DNA of 44,830 bases from Spirochaetes bacterium GWF1_51_8 (lineage in GTDB: Bacteria > Spirochaetota > Brevinematia > Brevinematales > GWF1-51-8): contig MIBE01000050.1 in the NCBI GenBank assembly GCA_001829415.1, positions 1 to 44,830 on the forward strand, given 5' to 3'. Positions within the stretch are counted from its first letter, which is position 1, and each line of letters starts with the position of its first letter. Positions 1 through 13,222 of this stretch are shown piece by piece. Made by a program: the position numbers and the translations under genes. The notes beneath the pieces are model-generated. The model did no database searches and was not told the origin of the DNA. It saw nothing but the letters and a program-made list of their open reading frames with translations.

Positions 1-5599
<5,599 letters not shown>

Positions 5600-5607
<8 letters not shown>

Positions 5608-5974
5608 TAAACGCACGATACTGATTGTGGACGATACGCCGCTTAATATCAAGATTCTTTCGGACGCGCTGAAGGATGACTTCCGTATCCTCGTTGCGTC
5701 ATGCGGAAAGCGCGCGCTGGAACTGGCTCCCGCGGAACCCCGTCCCGACCTCATCCTGCTGGATATCATGATGCCGGAGATGGACGGATACGAGGTCTGC
5801 CGCCGGCTGAAAGCCGACAACGCGACGAAAAACATCCCGGTGATCTTTATTACCGCGCTGGAAAAGGGCGGGATTGATAAGCTGGGAAGAGAACTGGGCG
5901 CGGTCGATTTCGTGACCAAGCCGTTCAGCATTCCCGACCTGAAAACAAGGATATTAAAAGCGATAGAAGGTTGA
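5600..5974 (+). CDS. Stand-alone CheY-like response regulator
   Basis: This 124-residue protein is a receiver domain with no output domain. Visible features are the acidic pocket (IVDDTP), the phosphoacceptor aspartate in LLDIMMPEMDG, the Thr in FITA and the KPFS lysine. Its ATG overlaps the stop of the hybrid kinase, and a receiver-HD-GYP gene follows after 31 bases. Much of the sequence matches the receiver half of that next protein (DDTPxNIKxLSDALKDD, MMPEMDGYEVCRRLKA), so the two are probably a tandem duplication. The likely role is phosphate shuttle or sink for the upstream Hpt domain, or action on an unidentified partner by protein contact. The role is inference; the family is certain. 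Confidence 0.95.
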
Positions 5975-6005
5975 TGATCCGGGGTGAACGATCAGTGGAG
6001 GAAAA

Positions 6006-7061
6006 ATGGAAGAGAAGAAATCGCGAATACTGATAGTCGACGACACGCCGATCAATATAAAAGTCTTGTCCGACGCGCTGAAAGACGACTACCGGATTTC
6101 GGTCGCGCAGAACGGCAAAAAGGCGCTCGAGATCGCGGGGTCCGCGGAAAAGCCGGATATCATTCTGCTCGACGTGATGATGCCGGAGATGGACGGGTAC
6201 GAGGTCTGCCGCCGTCTGAAGGCTGTTCCCGAGACGAAGAAGATACCGGTTATTTTCGTGACCGCGATGAGCGAGGAACAGGACGAGGCGCACGGCTTCG
6301 AGGCGGGGGCGGTGGACTATATCACCAAGCCGTTCAGCATCCCCCTCGCGCGTCAACGGATACATCTCCATATCCAGCTCAAGAAATACAGCGATTCGCT
6401 CGAGGAGCTTGTCAACGAGCAGACGGCGATCATCCAGCAGGAACGCGATGTCGCGGTGCATCTCAGGATGAAGGCGGAGAGTCAGTTGGAAGAGTTCCTG
6501 ATGGTGCTGGCGTCGGCGATAGAGTCCAAAGACCCGTACACCGGGCGGCATGTGGAACGTGTGGCTCTCTTCTCGCGCGACCTCGCCGCGAAGTATGGGA
6601 TGGTCGATAAGGAGCTGAAGGAACTTTACCTCGGGGCTATCGTGCACGATGTCGGCAAGATCGGAATCCGTGAGGCGGTTCTGAGTAAGCCCGGGAAACT
6701 CGATCCCGACGAATTCGAGCATATCAAACAGCATCCGCTCCTCGGTAAAAATATCCTTTCCAAACTGAAAGATATCGATTACGCATACATCATCGCTTAT
6801 AACCACCAGGAGCGTTGGGATGGACGGGGCTACCCCGAGGGGTTGTCCGGGACGGATATCCCGTTAGTCGCGAGGATAGTGACGGTCGCGGACTACTGGG
6901 ACGCGATCACGTCCGACCGTCCGTACCGCCAGGCGATGCCGCTTGAAGACGCGATCAGGATAATGGGCGAAGAGCGCGGCAAGGCGTTCGACCCGGAACT
7001 GCTCGACCTATTTATGAACGGGCAGGATAAAATCTATCTCCGTTACCTCGACAGACGGTAA
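6006..7061 (+). CDS. Response regulator with HD-GYP domain (RpfG-type cyclic-di-GMP phosphodiesterase)
   Basis: The protein has 351 residues. An N-terminal receiver (acceptor Asp in LLDVMMPEMDG, KPFS lysine) is followed by a helical linker and an HD-GYP domain. The metal-binding HD is in AIVHDVGKIG, and the signature is complete (HQERWDGRGYPEGLSG, then VADYWDAITSDRPYR). The family hydrolyses cyclic di-GMP to pGpG or GMP. It starts behind GGAGG (5997-6001), 31 bases after the single receiver, and ends 4 bases before the rRNA methyltransferase gene, so the four genes look co-transcribed. Phosphorylation by the large hybrid kinase is the obvious control route but is inferred from position. A PilZ-like protein at 38467-38952 is a possible cyclic-di-GMP reader in the same window. 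Confidence 0.95.
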   Translation: MEEKKSRILIVDDTPINIKVLSDALKDDYRISVAQNGKKALEIAGSAEKPDIILLDVMMPEMDGYEVCRRLKAVPETKKIPVIFVTAMSEEQDEAHGFEAGAVDYITKPFSIPLARQRIHLHIQLKKYSDSLEELVNEQTAIIQQERDVAVHLRMKAESQLEEFLMVLASAIESKDPYTGRHVERVALFSRDLAAKYGMVDKELKELYLGAIVHDVGKIGIREAVLSKPGKLDPDEFEHIKQHPLLGKNILSKLKDIDYAYIIAYNHQERWDGRGYPEGLSGTDIPLVARIVTVADYWDAITSDRPYRQAMPLEDAIRIMGEERGKAFDPELLDLFMNGQDKIYLRYLDRR

Positions 7062-7065
7062 CGCG

Positions 7066-8256
7066 ATGAAAACAATTACCCTTAAACCGGGAAAGGATCG
7101 TTCCGTCCGTCAGCGTCACCCGTGGCTGTTCTCCGGCGCGATCGCTAAGGCCGAGCCGGGGATCGAGCAGGGCGGTATGGTGACTGTCGCGGACAGCCGG
7201 GGCGGATTTCTCGCCTACGGATACTATAACCCGCGTTCGAAGATCGCGCTGCGGCTTCTCGAATGGGACGAATCGCGCACGGTAGACGGCGAGTGGTGGC
7301 GCGAGAAGATCGCCGGAGCCGCCGCGCGGAGGGAGCATCTCTTCCAGTCCGCCGCGACAAGTGCGTTCAGGCTTGTCTTCGGCGAGGCCGATCTTTTGCC
7401 GGGATTAGTCGCGGACTACTTCGACGGGTATATCGTCGCGCAGTTCCTGACAGCGGGCGCGTTCAGGATGAAAGCCGAGGTGGTAGAAATCCTGCGCTCG
7501 TTGTTCAGCCCGAAGGGAATCTATTCCCGTCCGGAGCCGGAACTCCTCGCGCTCGAAGGGATGCATGACGCGCCGGAAGTCCTGTACGGCGAACTGCCCC
7601 CGGAGGACTGGAGTGTGGCGGAGAACGGAATCCGTTACTACGCCGACCTTCGCGCGGGGCAGAAGACGGGTTTTTATACCGACCAGCGGAATAATAGAAA
7701 GCGTGTCGCGGAGTACGCGCGCGGGAAGAAGGTGCTCGACTGTTTCTGCTACTCGGGCGGGTTTACCCTCGGGTGTCTCGCGAACGGGGCGCTGTCGGTG
7801 ACGTCGGCGGATTCTTCAACCGACGCGCTCGCGCTCCTCAAGCGGAATGTCGGGCTGAACGGTTTCGACGGAGGCAGGGTGCGGACGGTCGAAGCGGACA
7901 TCTTTCAGCTCCTGCGGGATTACCGCGATAACGGCGAGAAGTTCGATCTCGTGATACTCGACCCTCCGAAACTCGCGCCCACCAAGGCTTCGCTCGAACG
8001 GGCGATGCGCGCGTATAAGGACCTGAACCTTCACGGCATCAAAGCGCTTGAGAAGGGCGGGGTGCTTGCGACGTTTTCGTGTTCGGGCGGGGTGACGATG
8101 AAGGACTTCCGGACTGCGCTGGCATGGGCGGCCACCGACGCGAACGCGGAACTCCAGATCGTGGAATTCCTCTCGCAGGGCGAAGACCATCCCATCCGGG
8201 TGTCTTACCCGGAGTCGGAATACCTGAAAGGGATTATCGCGCGGAGAGTGAATTAA
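7066..8256 (+). CDS. rlmI: RlmI-type class I rRNA large subunit methyltransferase (23S rRNA m5C)
   Basis: This 396-residue protein has the RlmI/COG1092 layout: an N-terminal PUA domain (about residues 1-75, beginning with the typical HPWLFSGAI), a linker domain, and a Rossmann methyltransferase domain. Motif I is VLDCFCYSGGFTL, motif IV is DPPKLAPT, and motif VI is TFSCSGG with the cysteine expected of m5C enzymes. E. coli RlmI methylates C1962 of 23S rRNA; the same site is inferred here. It begins 4 bases after the HD-GYP gene and is the last gene of that apparent operon. Its stop TAA overlaps the stop of the convergent gene at 8253 through the palindrome TTAA. Paralogues with other targets exist, so the exact nucleotide is less sure than the family. 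Confidence 0.88.
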   Translation: MKTITLKPGKDRSVRQRHPWLFSGAIAKAEPGIEQGGMVTVADSRGGFLAYGYYNPRSKIALRLLEWDESRTVDGEWWREKIAGAAARREHLFQSAATSAFRLVFGEADLLPGLVADYFDGYIVAQFLTAGAFRMKAEVVEILRSLFSPKGIYSRPEPELLALEGMHDAPEVLYGELPPEDWSVAENGIRYYADLRAGQKTGFYTDQRNNRKRVAEYARGKKVLDCFCYSGGFTLGCLANGALSVTSADSSTDALALLKRNVGLNGFDGGRVRTVEADIFQLLRDYRDNGEKFDLVILDPPKLAPTKASLERAMRAYKDLNLHGIKALEKGGVLATFSCSGGVTMKDFRTALAWAATDANAELQIVEFLSQGEDHPIRVSYPESEYLKGIIARRVN

Positions 8257-9233
8257 CGCTCGATGATATACTTCATGTACTGGAAGCGCGAGAACATCTT
8301 CGAGACCGACGGGTCCTTCGCGGAAAGCGTTCCCCGCATATCGTGTATGCTCTTATACCCGTTCTTATCCATCCATTCGTTCAACTGCCGCGTGATTTCG
8401 GTAAGGTACTCGATCTTGTGCAGGTAGAGCGCCGAGGTCACCTGAACTGCCTTCGCGCCCGCGAGGATCAGCTTCGCGGCGTCGAGCCCGTTATGAATTC
8501 CTGTTGACGCGCAGAGGTCGATACGGAGCTGGGGCGACAAAAGGCCGATCCACCGCAATGGGATCATGAACTCGTCGGGCGAGCTTACCCCGCGTCCCTG
8601 CACCACTTTCATTTTATCGAGGTTGATATCGTTATAGAGGAAACGGTTGAACATGACGATCCCGTCGACACCGTGGAGTTCGAGGTCGCGCGCGATGGAG
8701 GAGAGATTGGTGAACTGGTTCGATATTTTCAAGGCGACCGGGATTTTCACTGCCGATTTGACGGCCTTGAGGATTTTCAGATAACGCTCTTCGATACCCT
8801 TCGAGTCGTCGCGGTGCTCGATATCGAAGATATAGACATTCACTTCGAGAGCGTCGGCGCCCGCCTTCTCGATCTTCGCGGCGAAATCGAGCCATCCGTC
8901 GGCCGATACGCAGTTCACGCTCGCGATGACCGGTATCTTCACCGCTTTTTTCGAGTCCGTGATCAGGTCGAGGTACTGGTAGACACTCCGGTCGCGTGTG
9001 ACCGACTGGATATATTCCGCCGCTTCCGGATGCATATCGATATTGGAGGATTGGATTTCCTTGCTGATCTCCGATGTGATCTGCTCTTCGAAAATAGACT
9101 TGAGCACCACGGCGCCCGCGCCCGCTTTTTCGCATTTACGGATTTCATCTACTGTGTTCGACAAGCCGGAGCTTCCCACAATCAGCGGACTTTTGAGTTC
9201 AAGACCTAAATATTTTGTCCCGAGATCGGCCAT
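8253..9233 (-). CDS. Dihydroorotate dehydrogenase-like FMN protein
   Basis: The protein has 326 residues with a TIM-barrel flavoprotein pattern: LGLELKSPLIVGSSGLSN at the N-terminus, AGAGAVVLKS, PVIASVNC and PVALKISN. This matches the 'dihydroorotate dehydrogenase-like protein' group related to class 1 DHODH (COG0167). Members are common beside unrelated genes, and their substrate is not settled. No other pyrimidine genes lie nearby, so a role in pyrimidine synthesis should not be assumed. The last codons overlap rlmI tail to tail. The start at 9233 lies back to back with the adenylate cyclase promoter region. Family assignment is good; the substrate is unknown. Confidence 0.82.
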   Translation of the reverse strand: MADLGTKYLGLELKSPLIVGSSGLSNTVDEIRKCEKAGAGAVVLKSIFEEQITSEISKEIQSSNIDMHPEAAEYIQSVTRDRSVYQYLDLITDSKKAVKIPVIASVNCVSADGWLDFAAKIEKAGADALEVNVYIFDIEHRDDSKGIEERYLKILKAVKSAVKIPVALKISNQFTNLSSIARDLELHGVDGIVMFNRFLYNDINLDKMKVVQGRGVSSPDEFMIPLRWIGLLSPQLRIDLCASTGIHNGLDAAKLILAGAKAVQVTSALYLHKIEYLTEITRQLNEWMDKNGYKSIHDMRGTLSAKDPSVSKMFSRFQYMKYIIER

Positions 9234-9309
9234 AAAAATCCCCCTGTAAACATGTTACTAAAATTCTAAAATAAAATCCGGCGGATAGCAATAAACGGAA
9301 AGGATAAAT

Positions 9310-9338
9310 TTGACTTTTTTTCCCTCCGGACATAGGCT
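9310..9338 (+). promoter_or_regulatory. Predicted sigma70-type promoter of the adenylate cyclase gene
   Basis: TTGACT at 9310-9315, a 17-base spacer and TAGGCT at 9333-9338. The ribosome binding site AGGAGG lies at 9345-9350. The transcript would have a very short leader. Confidence 0.6.
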
Positions 9339-9355
9339 TATTTCAGGAGGAATTT

Positions 9356-10573
9356 ATGCGGGACGAAGTGTTTCAGGGGATGTTCGAAAACCCACGTATC
9401 TCGAGGGAATACTTCCATGTCTATCTTGTCGGGAAGTACACAATCCCTATTTCCATCGCGGGGCATCTCTTCCTTATGATCTTCTTTTTCACGATAGGCG
9501 TCATACCGCTTGCGGTGTTCAATATCTTCTCGGTCATCGTGTGGGTGATCGCGTATCTTATCGGGCTGAGGGGGAAGCAGGTCGAGGCGATGACGATGGG
9601 TTTTTCGGAAATCCTCCTGCATGCCGTTACCGCGGTCTATTTCCTCGGATGGCGGAGCGGATTCTATGTGTATATAATCGGGGTGGTCTCTTATATTTTC
9701 CTGTTTCCCACAAAGAAGCTGACCGGGAAAATCCTGTTTTCCGCGGCGCTCTGCCTGATGTATGTCGGTCTCAACCTCTACACGTCCGCGTTTCCGCCGG
9801 TGTACGCCATTGACCCGCTCTTCCTTACTGTCTTCGAGAACTATAACGGGACGATCCTGATATTCCTGATCGGGTATATGTCGTACTTCTACTCACGGTC
9901 GTCGTCGCGGGTGGAGAAAGCGCTTGACAATGAACTTGCCCGTTCGGACGCGCTGTTGCTGAATATCCTGCCGGAATCGATTGCGCGGCGTCTCCAGAGC
10001 TCCGAGGGACGGGTCACTATCGCCGACAGCTTCGAGAGCGTCACGGTCCTGTTCGCGGATATCGCGGGATTTACCCCGTTCTCCGCGAAGAATCCGCCCG
10101 AGAAGGTGGTCGAGATACTGAACGAGATTTTCTCGATGTTCGATATCCTCAGCGAGAAACACGGGCTCGAGAAGATCAAGACGATCGGCGACAGTTATAT
10201 GCTCGCGGGCGGTTTGCCGGAACAGTGCGCCGATCACGCCGAATGCGTGGCCGAGGCCGCGTTCGATATGCTCGATACGTTGGAGGAACTGAGGAACTCG
10301 CGGGATATCCCGCTCTATATCCGGATCGGGATCGCGTCCGGCCCAGCGGTCGCGGGGGTGATCGGCACGAAGAAGTTCACCTACGACCTATGGGGCGATA
10401 CGGTCAACACCGCGAGCAGGATGGAGTCTCACGGCGAGACCGGCAGGGTGCATTGCGCTCACGGGACCTACGAACTGCTGAAAGACCGGTACGTGTTCGA
10501 GCCGCGCGGGGAGATCGATGTCAAGGGCAAGGGCAGGGTGAAGACGTATTTTCTGACCGGGCGGAAGTATTAG
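9356..10573 (+). CDS. Membrane class III adenylate cyclase
   Basis: The protein has 405 residues. The first about 180 are hydrophobic with roughly six membrane helices. A short linker of the type that precedes cyclase domains follows (LLLNILPESIARRL), then a class III catalytic domain. Metal-binding aspartates are in FADIAGFT (Asp235) and KTIGDSYM. The substrate-selecting residues are Lys273 (EKIKTIGD) and Asp344 (YDLWGDTVN), the pair expected for ATP rather than GTP, and the Asn/Arg motif VNTASRM is present. It should therefore make cAMP at the membrane. It starts 6 bases after AGGAGG. No CRP-like receptor is visible in the window, so the effector is unknown. It is bordered downstream by a rearrangement scar. 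Confidence 0.93.
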   Translation: MRDEVFQGMFENPRISREYFHVYLVGKYTIPISIAGHLFLMIFFFTIGVIPLAVFNIFSVIVWVIAYLIGLRGKQVEAMTMGFSEILLHAVTAVYFLGWRSGFYVYIIGVVSYIFLFPTKKLTGKILFSAALCLMYVGLNLYTSAFPPVYAIDPLFLTVFENYNGTILIFLIGYMSYFYSRSSSRVEKALDNELARSDALLLNILPESIARRLQSSEGRVTIADSFESVTVLFADIAGFTPFSAKNPPEKVVEILNEIFSMFDILSEKHGLEKIKTIGDSYMLAGGLPEQCADHAECVAEAAFDMLDTLEELRNSRDIPLYIRIGIASGPAVAGVIGTKKFTYDLWGDTVNTASRMESHGETGRVHCAHGTYELLKDRYVFEPRGEIDVKGKGRVKTYFLTGRKY

Positions 10574-10610
10574 ATATCTTTTTTATGTTGGATTCTTTTC
10601 GATAATTAGT

Positions 10611-10860
10611 TCAGCCTGAAAAACCCCATATTTTACATAAAGGTATAAAAATATAGGAATACAGGGTGTTCCGTAATCCCAAAAACCATTGCAGAATTTG
10701 GCGCAAGAAAGCCCGCAGGAGCTTTCTCAAGTTGAAACCAGCCGCCGCAAGGATCGCGTTCATAACATTACCCTCGACCCCTGAAAGATAATTCCGTTTC
10801 ATTCCGCAATCGTTTTTCACATGTCCGATATACGCCTCAATCGAGCTTCTCCGCCAACAG
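10611..10860 (-). pseudogene. C-terminal remnant of an IS5/IS1182-like transposase
   Basis: On the minus strand the frame reads RRSSIEAYIGH, then VKNDCGMKRNYLSG, VEGNVMNAILAAAGFN and LRKLLRAFLRQI, which is the characteristic C-terminal end of DDE transposases of the IS5/IS1182 type. The catalytic core and N-terminus are absent. Upstream, the frame runs into an unrelated N-terminal coding fragment (10837-11073), joined within the stretch CGGAGAAGCTCGAT. The remnant is therefore non-functional. The last about 20 residues (FLGLRNTLYSYIFIPLCKI) look unlike usual family ends and may be readthrough into flanking DNA. No terminal inverted repeat could be identified. Confidence 0.75.
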
Positions 10861-11073
10861 GAGGAGAAAGTCGATCGAAAGTCCGTCGATATCGCCGTCC
10901 TCGCCGAACCATTCGATCGGAGGGAACCCGGGATTCGGCGCTACACGGATAACCGGATGGCCGGCAAGCCAGGGGAACTCCTCGGCCGTCAGGTTGGTGA
11001 GCGAGGTTTTCGGATACCCCGCGGATATAGTAAATAGAGTGAAAACACAAATAAGGAGGGATATTTTTCTCAC
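10837..11073 (-). pseudogene. Orphan N-terminal fragment of the solute-binding sensor kinase (near-copy of the gene at the window start)
   Basis: The reading frame gives a signal peptide (MRKISLLICVFTLFTISAG), the beginning of a bacterial solute-binding domain (HPVIRVAPNPGFPPIEWFGE), and SIDFLLLLAEKLD followed at once by a stop. The last 13 residues match the first 13 in the window frame at base 1 (SIDFLLLLSEKLD). At DNA level 37 of 38 bases of 1-38 recur here in reverse complement. The fragment breaks exactly into the transposase remnant. It is either a truncated paralogue of the kinase, half of a split gene, or an assembly join. Alone it could make only a secreted 60-residue peptide. Confidence 0.85.
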
Positions 11074-11298
11074 GGAATTTTCCTCGATCCGCGCGGTATT
11101 TGCCTGCGCGGTGAGGAAATTATAGAAGAAACCGGAAATTATTGCAAGTCATGGAAACCGCCGTGTATCGGGTTCATGGTGCGCAGTACATAGACTCAAA
11201 CCTCTTAACCCCTCCGTCGCGGGTTTCAATCCTTGTTATGTTGGATATAGGTCTGAAAGACCGCGCCCTCGGGAGACGGGAATACGAAGCCATTTTGT
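11074..11298. other. Non-coding stretch beside the rearrangement scar
   Basis: No convincing gene is seen between the N-terminal fragment and the DUF486 promoter. Short frames on both strands (11142-11384 plus, 11236-11454 minus) have no recognisable composition. A T-arm-like string (GGGTTTCAATCC, around 11219) has no matching cloverleaf. Confidence 0.5.
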
Positions 11299-11327
11299 TT
11301 GAGAAATATCCCGTTTCCGGGTATAAT
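11299..11327 (+). promoter_or_regulatory. Predicted promoter of the DUF486 gene
   Basis: TTGAGA at 11299-11304, a 17-base spacer and perfect TATAAT at 11322-11327, placing the start of transcription about 25 bases before the ATG at 11360. Confidence 0.6.
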
Positions 11328-11359
11328 AGACTTCTAATGCATTCAATTCGGGGTTGTCA

Positions 11360-11701
11360 ATGCCTCCCATATTCTGGACGGTGATTCTGCTGGTCTGTTC
11401 CAACGTGTTCATGACGTTCGCATGGTACGCGCATCTGAAAAATATGTCCGACAAGCCGTGGTGGCTCGCCGCGATAGCGAGTTGGGGCGTGGCGCTCTTC
11501 GAATATATGCTTCAAGTCCCGGCAAACAGAATCGGCTACACAGTGCTCGACTTGCCGAAGCTGAAGATTTTGCAGGAAGCGATCACACTGACCGTGTTCG
11601 TGCCGTTCGCGATCTTCTACATGGGCCAGCCGCTGAAGCTCGATTACCTCTGGGCGGCGCTCTGTATCATGGGCGCGGTGTTTTTCATTTTCAGGAGTTG
11701 A
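11360..11701 (+). CDS. DUF486 / DMT-family small membrane protein
   Basis: A 113-residue protein with about four membrane helices: PPIFWTVILLVCSNVFMTFAW, WWLAAIASWGVALFEY, ILQEAITLTVFVPFAIFYM and YLWAALCIMGAVFFIF. It matches the DUF486 (COG3169) family of small drug/metabolite-transporter-like proteins, including the conserved FAWYAHLK and PANRIGY segments and family-typical length. ATG at 11360 is preferred over the in-frame TTG at 11354 because family members begin with a few residues before the first helix. Transport substrate is unknown. The stop nearly abuts the convergent gene at 11703. Confidence 0.85.
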   Translation: MPPIFWTVILLVCSNVFMTFAWYAHLKNMSDKPWWLAAIASWGVALFEYMLQVPANRIGYTVLDLPKLKILQEAITLTVFVPFAIFYMGQPLKLDYLWAALCIMGAVFFIFRS

Positions 11702-11702
11702 T

Positions 11703-12377
11703 TTACCCGATCACCGACATCGGACAGACTTTCCGGCACTGGTAGCACTTATAGAGAAAGTATCCCTTGCCGGTGATATACGCCGAGGCGGCGCGGCATT
11801 TCTTCTGGTCGACTGTGATTCCGTTCAACGCCTGCCCCGGGCAATTGCTGATACAGAGATTGCATCCGTCGGGACACTTCCGGTCGATTATCTCATCCGC
11901 TTCGACTTCGATCCCAAGTAATATCGCGCCGAGGGTAATCATACTCCCGTAACGCGGATTGATCAGCAGGGTGTTCTTCCCGAGGTAACCCAGACCCGCG
12001 TAGTATCCGGCGTGCCGTAACGACAACAGACCGATCCCGCGCATGCGTTCCGCGTCCCAGTACTCGTAAGGGTCGTCGATCGGCACCATGACATTCGGAA
12101 TACCCATATCCTGAATCGCGAGCGAAAGTTTCAGGGTGAGGGCTTCCATCTGGTTCTTTACCAAATTGTTGATATTCGTATACGGAACAGTGCTTTCGGC
12201 GAAAAGGTTCTCGGAGGGGATTCGTTTCGCGAGAACCGCTACCGACCGGCTTTTCGAGTAGATATCCCCCGGACGGAATCCCTCGGGCGCTTCGGAAAAA
12301 CTTTCCGCCGAAGCGATACCGCATAAATCCGCTCCAAGTTTAAAAGCCGCGTCTTTAATTCTATTTTTCAGATTCAT
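11703..12377 (-). CDS. QueG-like (COG1600-type) 4Fe-4S protein
   Basis: The protein has 224 residues and resembles epoxyqueuosine reductase at the Fe-S end: a ferredoxin-like cysteine set CPDGCNLCISNCPG, then a second set ending in CYQCRKVCP. The YAGLGYLGKNTLLINPRYGSM segment is typical of the QueG superfamily. It is much shorter than true QueG (usually over 300 residues) and lacks the HEAT-repeat tail, so it belongs to the short QueG-like proteins of unknown electron-transfer role rather than proven queuosine synthesis. It starts 5 bases after the stop of a remnant gene tail (12383-12487). No partner enzyme is adjacent. Confidence 0.75.
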   Translation of the reverse strand: MNLKNRIKDAAFKLGADLCGIASAESFSEAPEGFRPGDIYSKSRSVAVLAKRIPSENLFAESTVPYTNINNLVKNQMEALTLKLSLAIQDMGIPNVMVPIDDPYEYWDAERMRGIGLLSLRHAGYYAGLGYLGKNTLLINPRYGSMITLGAILLGIEVEADEIIDRKCPDGCNLCISNCPGQALNGITVDQKKCRAASAYITGKGYFLYKCYQCRKVCPMSVIG

Positions 12378-12382
12378 AGTTT

Positions 12383-12487
12383 TTACTTATCCCAATAGAT
12401 TATCTTATACTCCTGCTTCCTGATCGGGTGAGCCCCGCTTATTTCATCGAAGGTCAGCGCCCGGTATTTTCCAAGGGCTGTTTTCGA
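12383..12487 (-). pseudogene. Remnant 3' tail of a second YD-repeat gene copy
   Basis: A minus-strand frame of 34 codons ends RKQEYKIIYWDK-stop. The intact YD-repeat gene at 13223-14824 ends KKQEYKILYWDK-stop; the final 39 bases agree at 33 positions and most differences are silent. There is no start codon and an in-frame stop lies just upstream. It is therefore a diverged copy of the gene tail, separated from the intact gene by the PIN toxin module, and it overlaps the 3' end of the small ORF 12454-12627 in another frame. Confidence 0.7.
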
Positions 12488-12627
12488 TTATGATATACAG
12501 GTTTCATACCCTTCAGATCTTCCTTGACGAAATCGGTATAGTGTTCATATCCGCTATTTATAAAATCGTGGAACGCTCGGTCCTTCATCTGCAATACTTC
12601 TTCTATATACTTATCATAATTAGTCAT
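12454..12627 (-). CDS. Small ORF after PIN toxin, candidate antitoxin
   Basis: A 57-residue ORF begins MTNYDKYIEEVLQMKDRAF and contains HDFINSGYEHYTDFVKEDLKG, a charged, mostly helical sequence. Its ATG overlaps the stop of the PIN gene (ATGACTAA), so translation is probably coupled. Position, size, overlap and composition are those of a toxin-antitoxin partner in toxin-first order. I do not recognise the family. The last residues (PLENTGR) are read from DNA that in another frame is the remnant YD-repeat tail, so the native C-terminus may have been replaced. Confidence 0.55.
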   Translation of the reverse strand: MTNYDKYIEEVLQMKDRAFHDFINSGYEHYTDFVKEDLKGMKPVYHNRKQPLENTGR

Positions 12628-13099
12628 CGAAAAATACCTCCATCGGGTTATGTAGGTTCAAATCCTTGAAATATCCTAGGGTTTTGTTTAAGGAATTAAT
12701 CTGTGCTTGTTTTTTGATATTTGCTAAATGCTTAAAATTCCAACTGAGAAGAATATCGAAATCGTAGAAAACGCAAAAAGCAACATGGAGAGCATCTTCA
12801 ATTTTATTATGCGGAATAATACTATTTACGATATAAGCATCCGCTAACGATTCAATTTCCTCGGTTAAACTATCGTATACTTCAAGCCCGAATCTTTCGA
12901 TAGTATCTAATAATTGGCGTTTTCGGGATTCGTCTTGTGTCCTGTTAATTTCAACATAAACGATTTCTGAAATAAAAACATCGTATTTGTCGAGATAACG
13001 ATTGAAAAATTCTTCGGTAACAGTTTTATAATCTTTTGCATCTTCCGCAAAAAGGAAGTTTATTATTGACGTGTCTAAATAAATTTTTAGCTTTTTCAT
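12620..13099 (-). CDS. PIN-domain protein, putative ribonuclease toxin
   Basis: A 159-residue PIN-fold protein. Acidic active-site positions are visible in KIYLDTSIINFLFAED (first Asp), SEIVYVEINR (Glu) and NKIEDALHVAF (Asp); the fourth site reads LLSWNFKHL, with Asn in place of Asp, a form I have seen in this PIN subgroup. PIN toxins cleave RNA with Mg2+/Mn2+. A clear promoter lies upstream and a 57-residue ORF overlaps the 3' end. The DNA is visibly AT-richer than the genes on both sides, suggesting transfer. Toxin function is inferred from family and layout. Confidence 0.85.
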   Translation of the reverse strand: MKKLKIYLDTSIINFLFAEDAKDYKTVTEEFFNRYLDKYDVFISEIVYVEINRTQDESRKRQLLDTIERFGLEVYDSLTEEIESLADAYIVNSIIPHNKIEDALHVAFCVFYDFDILLSWNFKHLANIKKQAQINSLNKTLGYFKDLNLHNPMEVFFDD

Positions 13100-13149
13100 A
13101 ATATATTCCAGACATCGATTATTATATCTAACACATATATTCTTAAGGG

Positions 13150-13178
13150 ATTATAAAGCTTAATAACGAAGCCGTCAA
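13150..13178 (-). promoter_or_regulatory. Predicted promoter of the PIN toxin module
   Basis: Read on the minus strand: TTGACG (13173-13178), a 17-base spacer and TATAAT (13150-13155), about 50 bases before the PIN ATG. The module therefore carries its own promoter inside the gap behind the YD-repeat gene. Confidence 0.65.
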
Positions 13179-13222
13179 ATGATTCTATAAAGGAATGATA
13201 TTTCTTACGATGAAATTTATCT

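Noticed and set aside
11142-11454. Frames of 72-80 codons on both strands and a T-arm-like GGGTTTCAATCC
   Set aside because: No protein family, poor start context, and no acceptor or anticodon stems that would form a tRNA.
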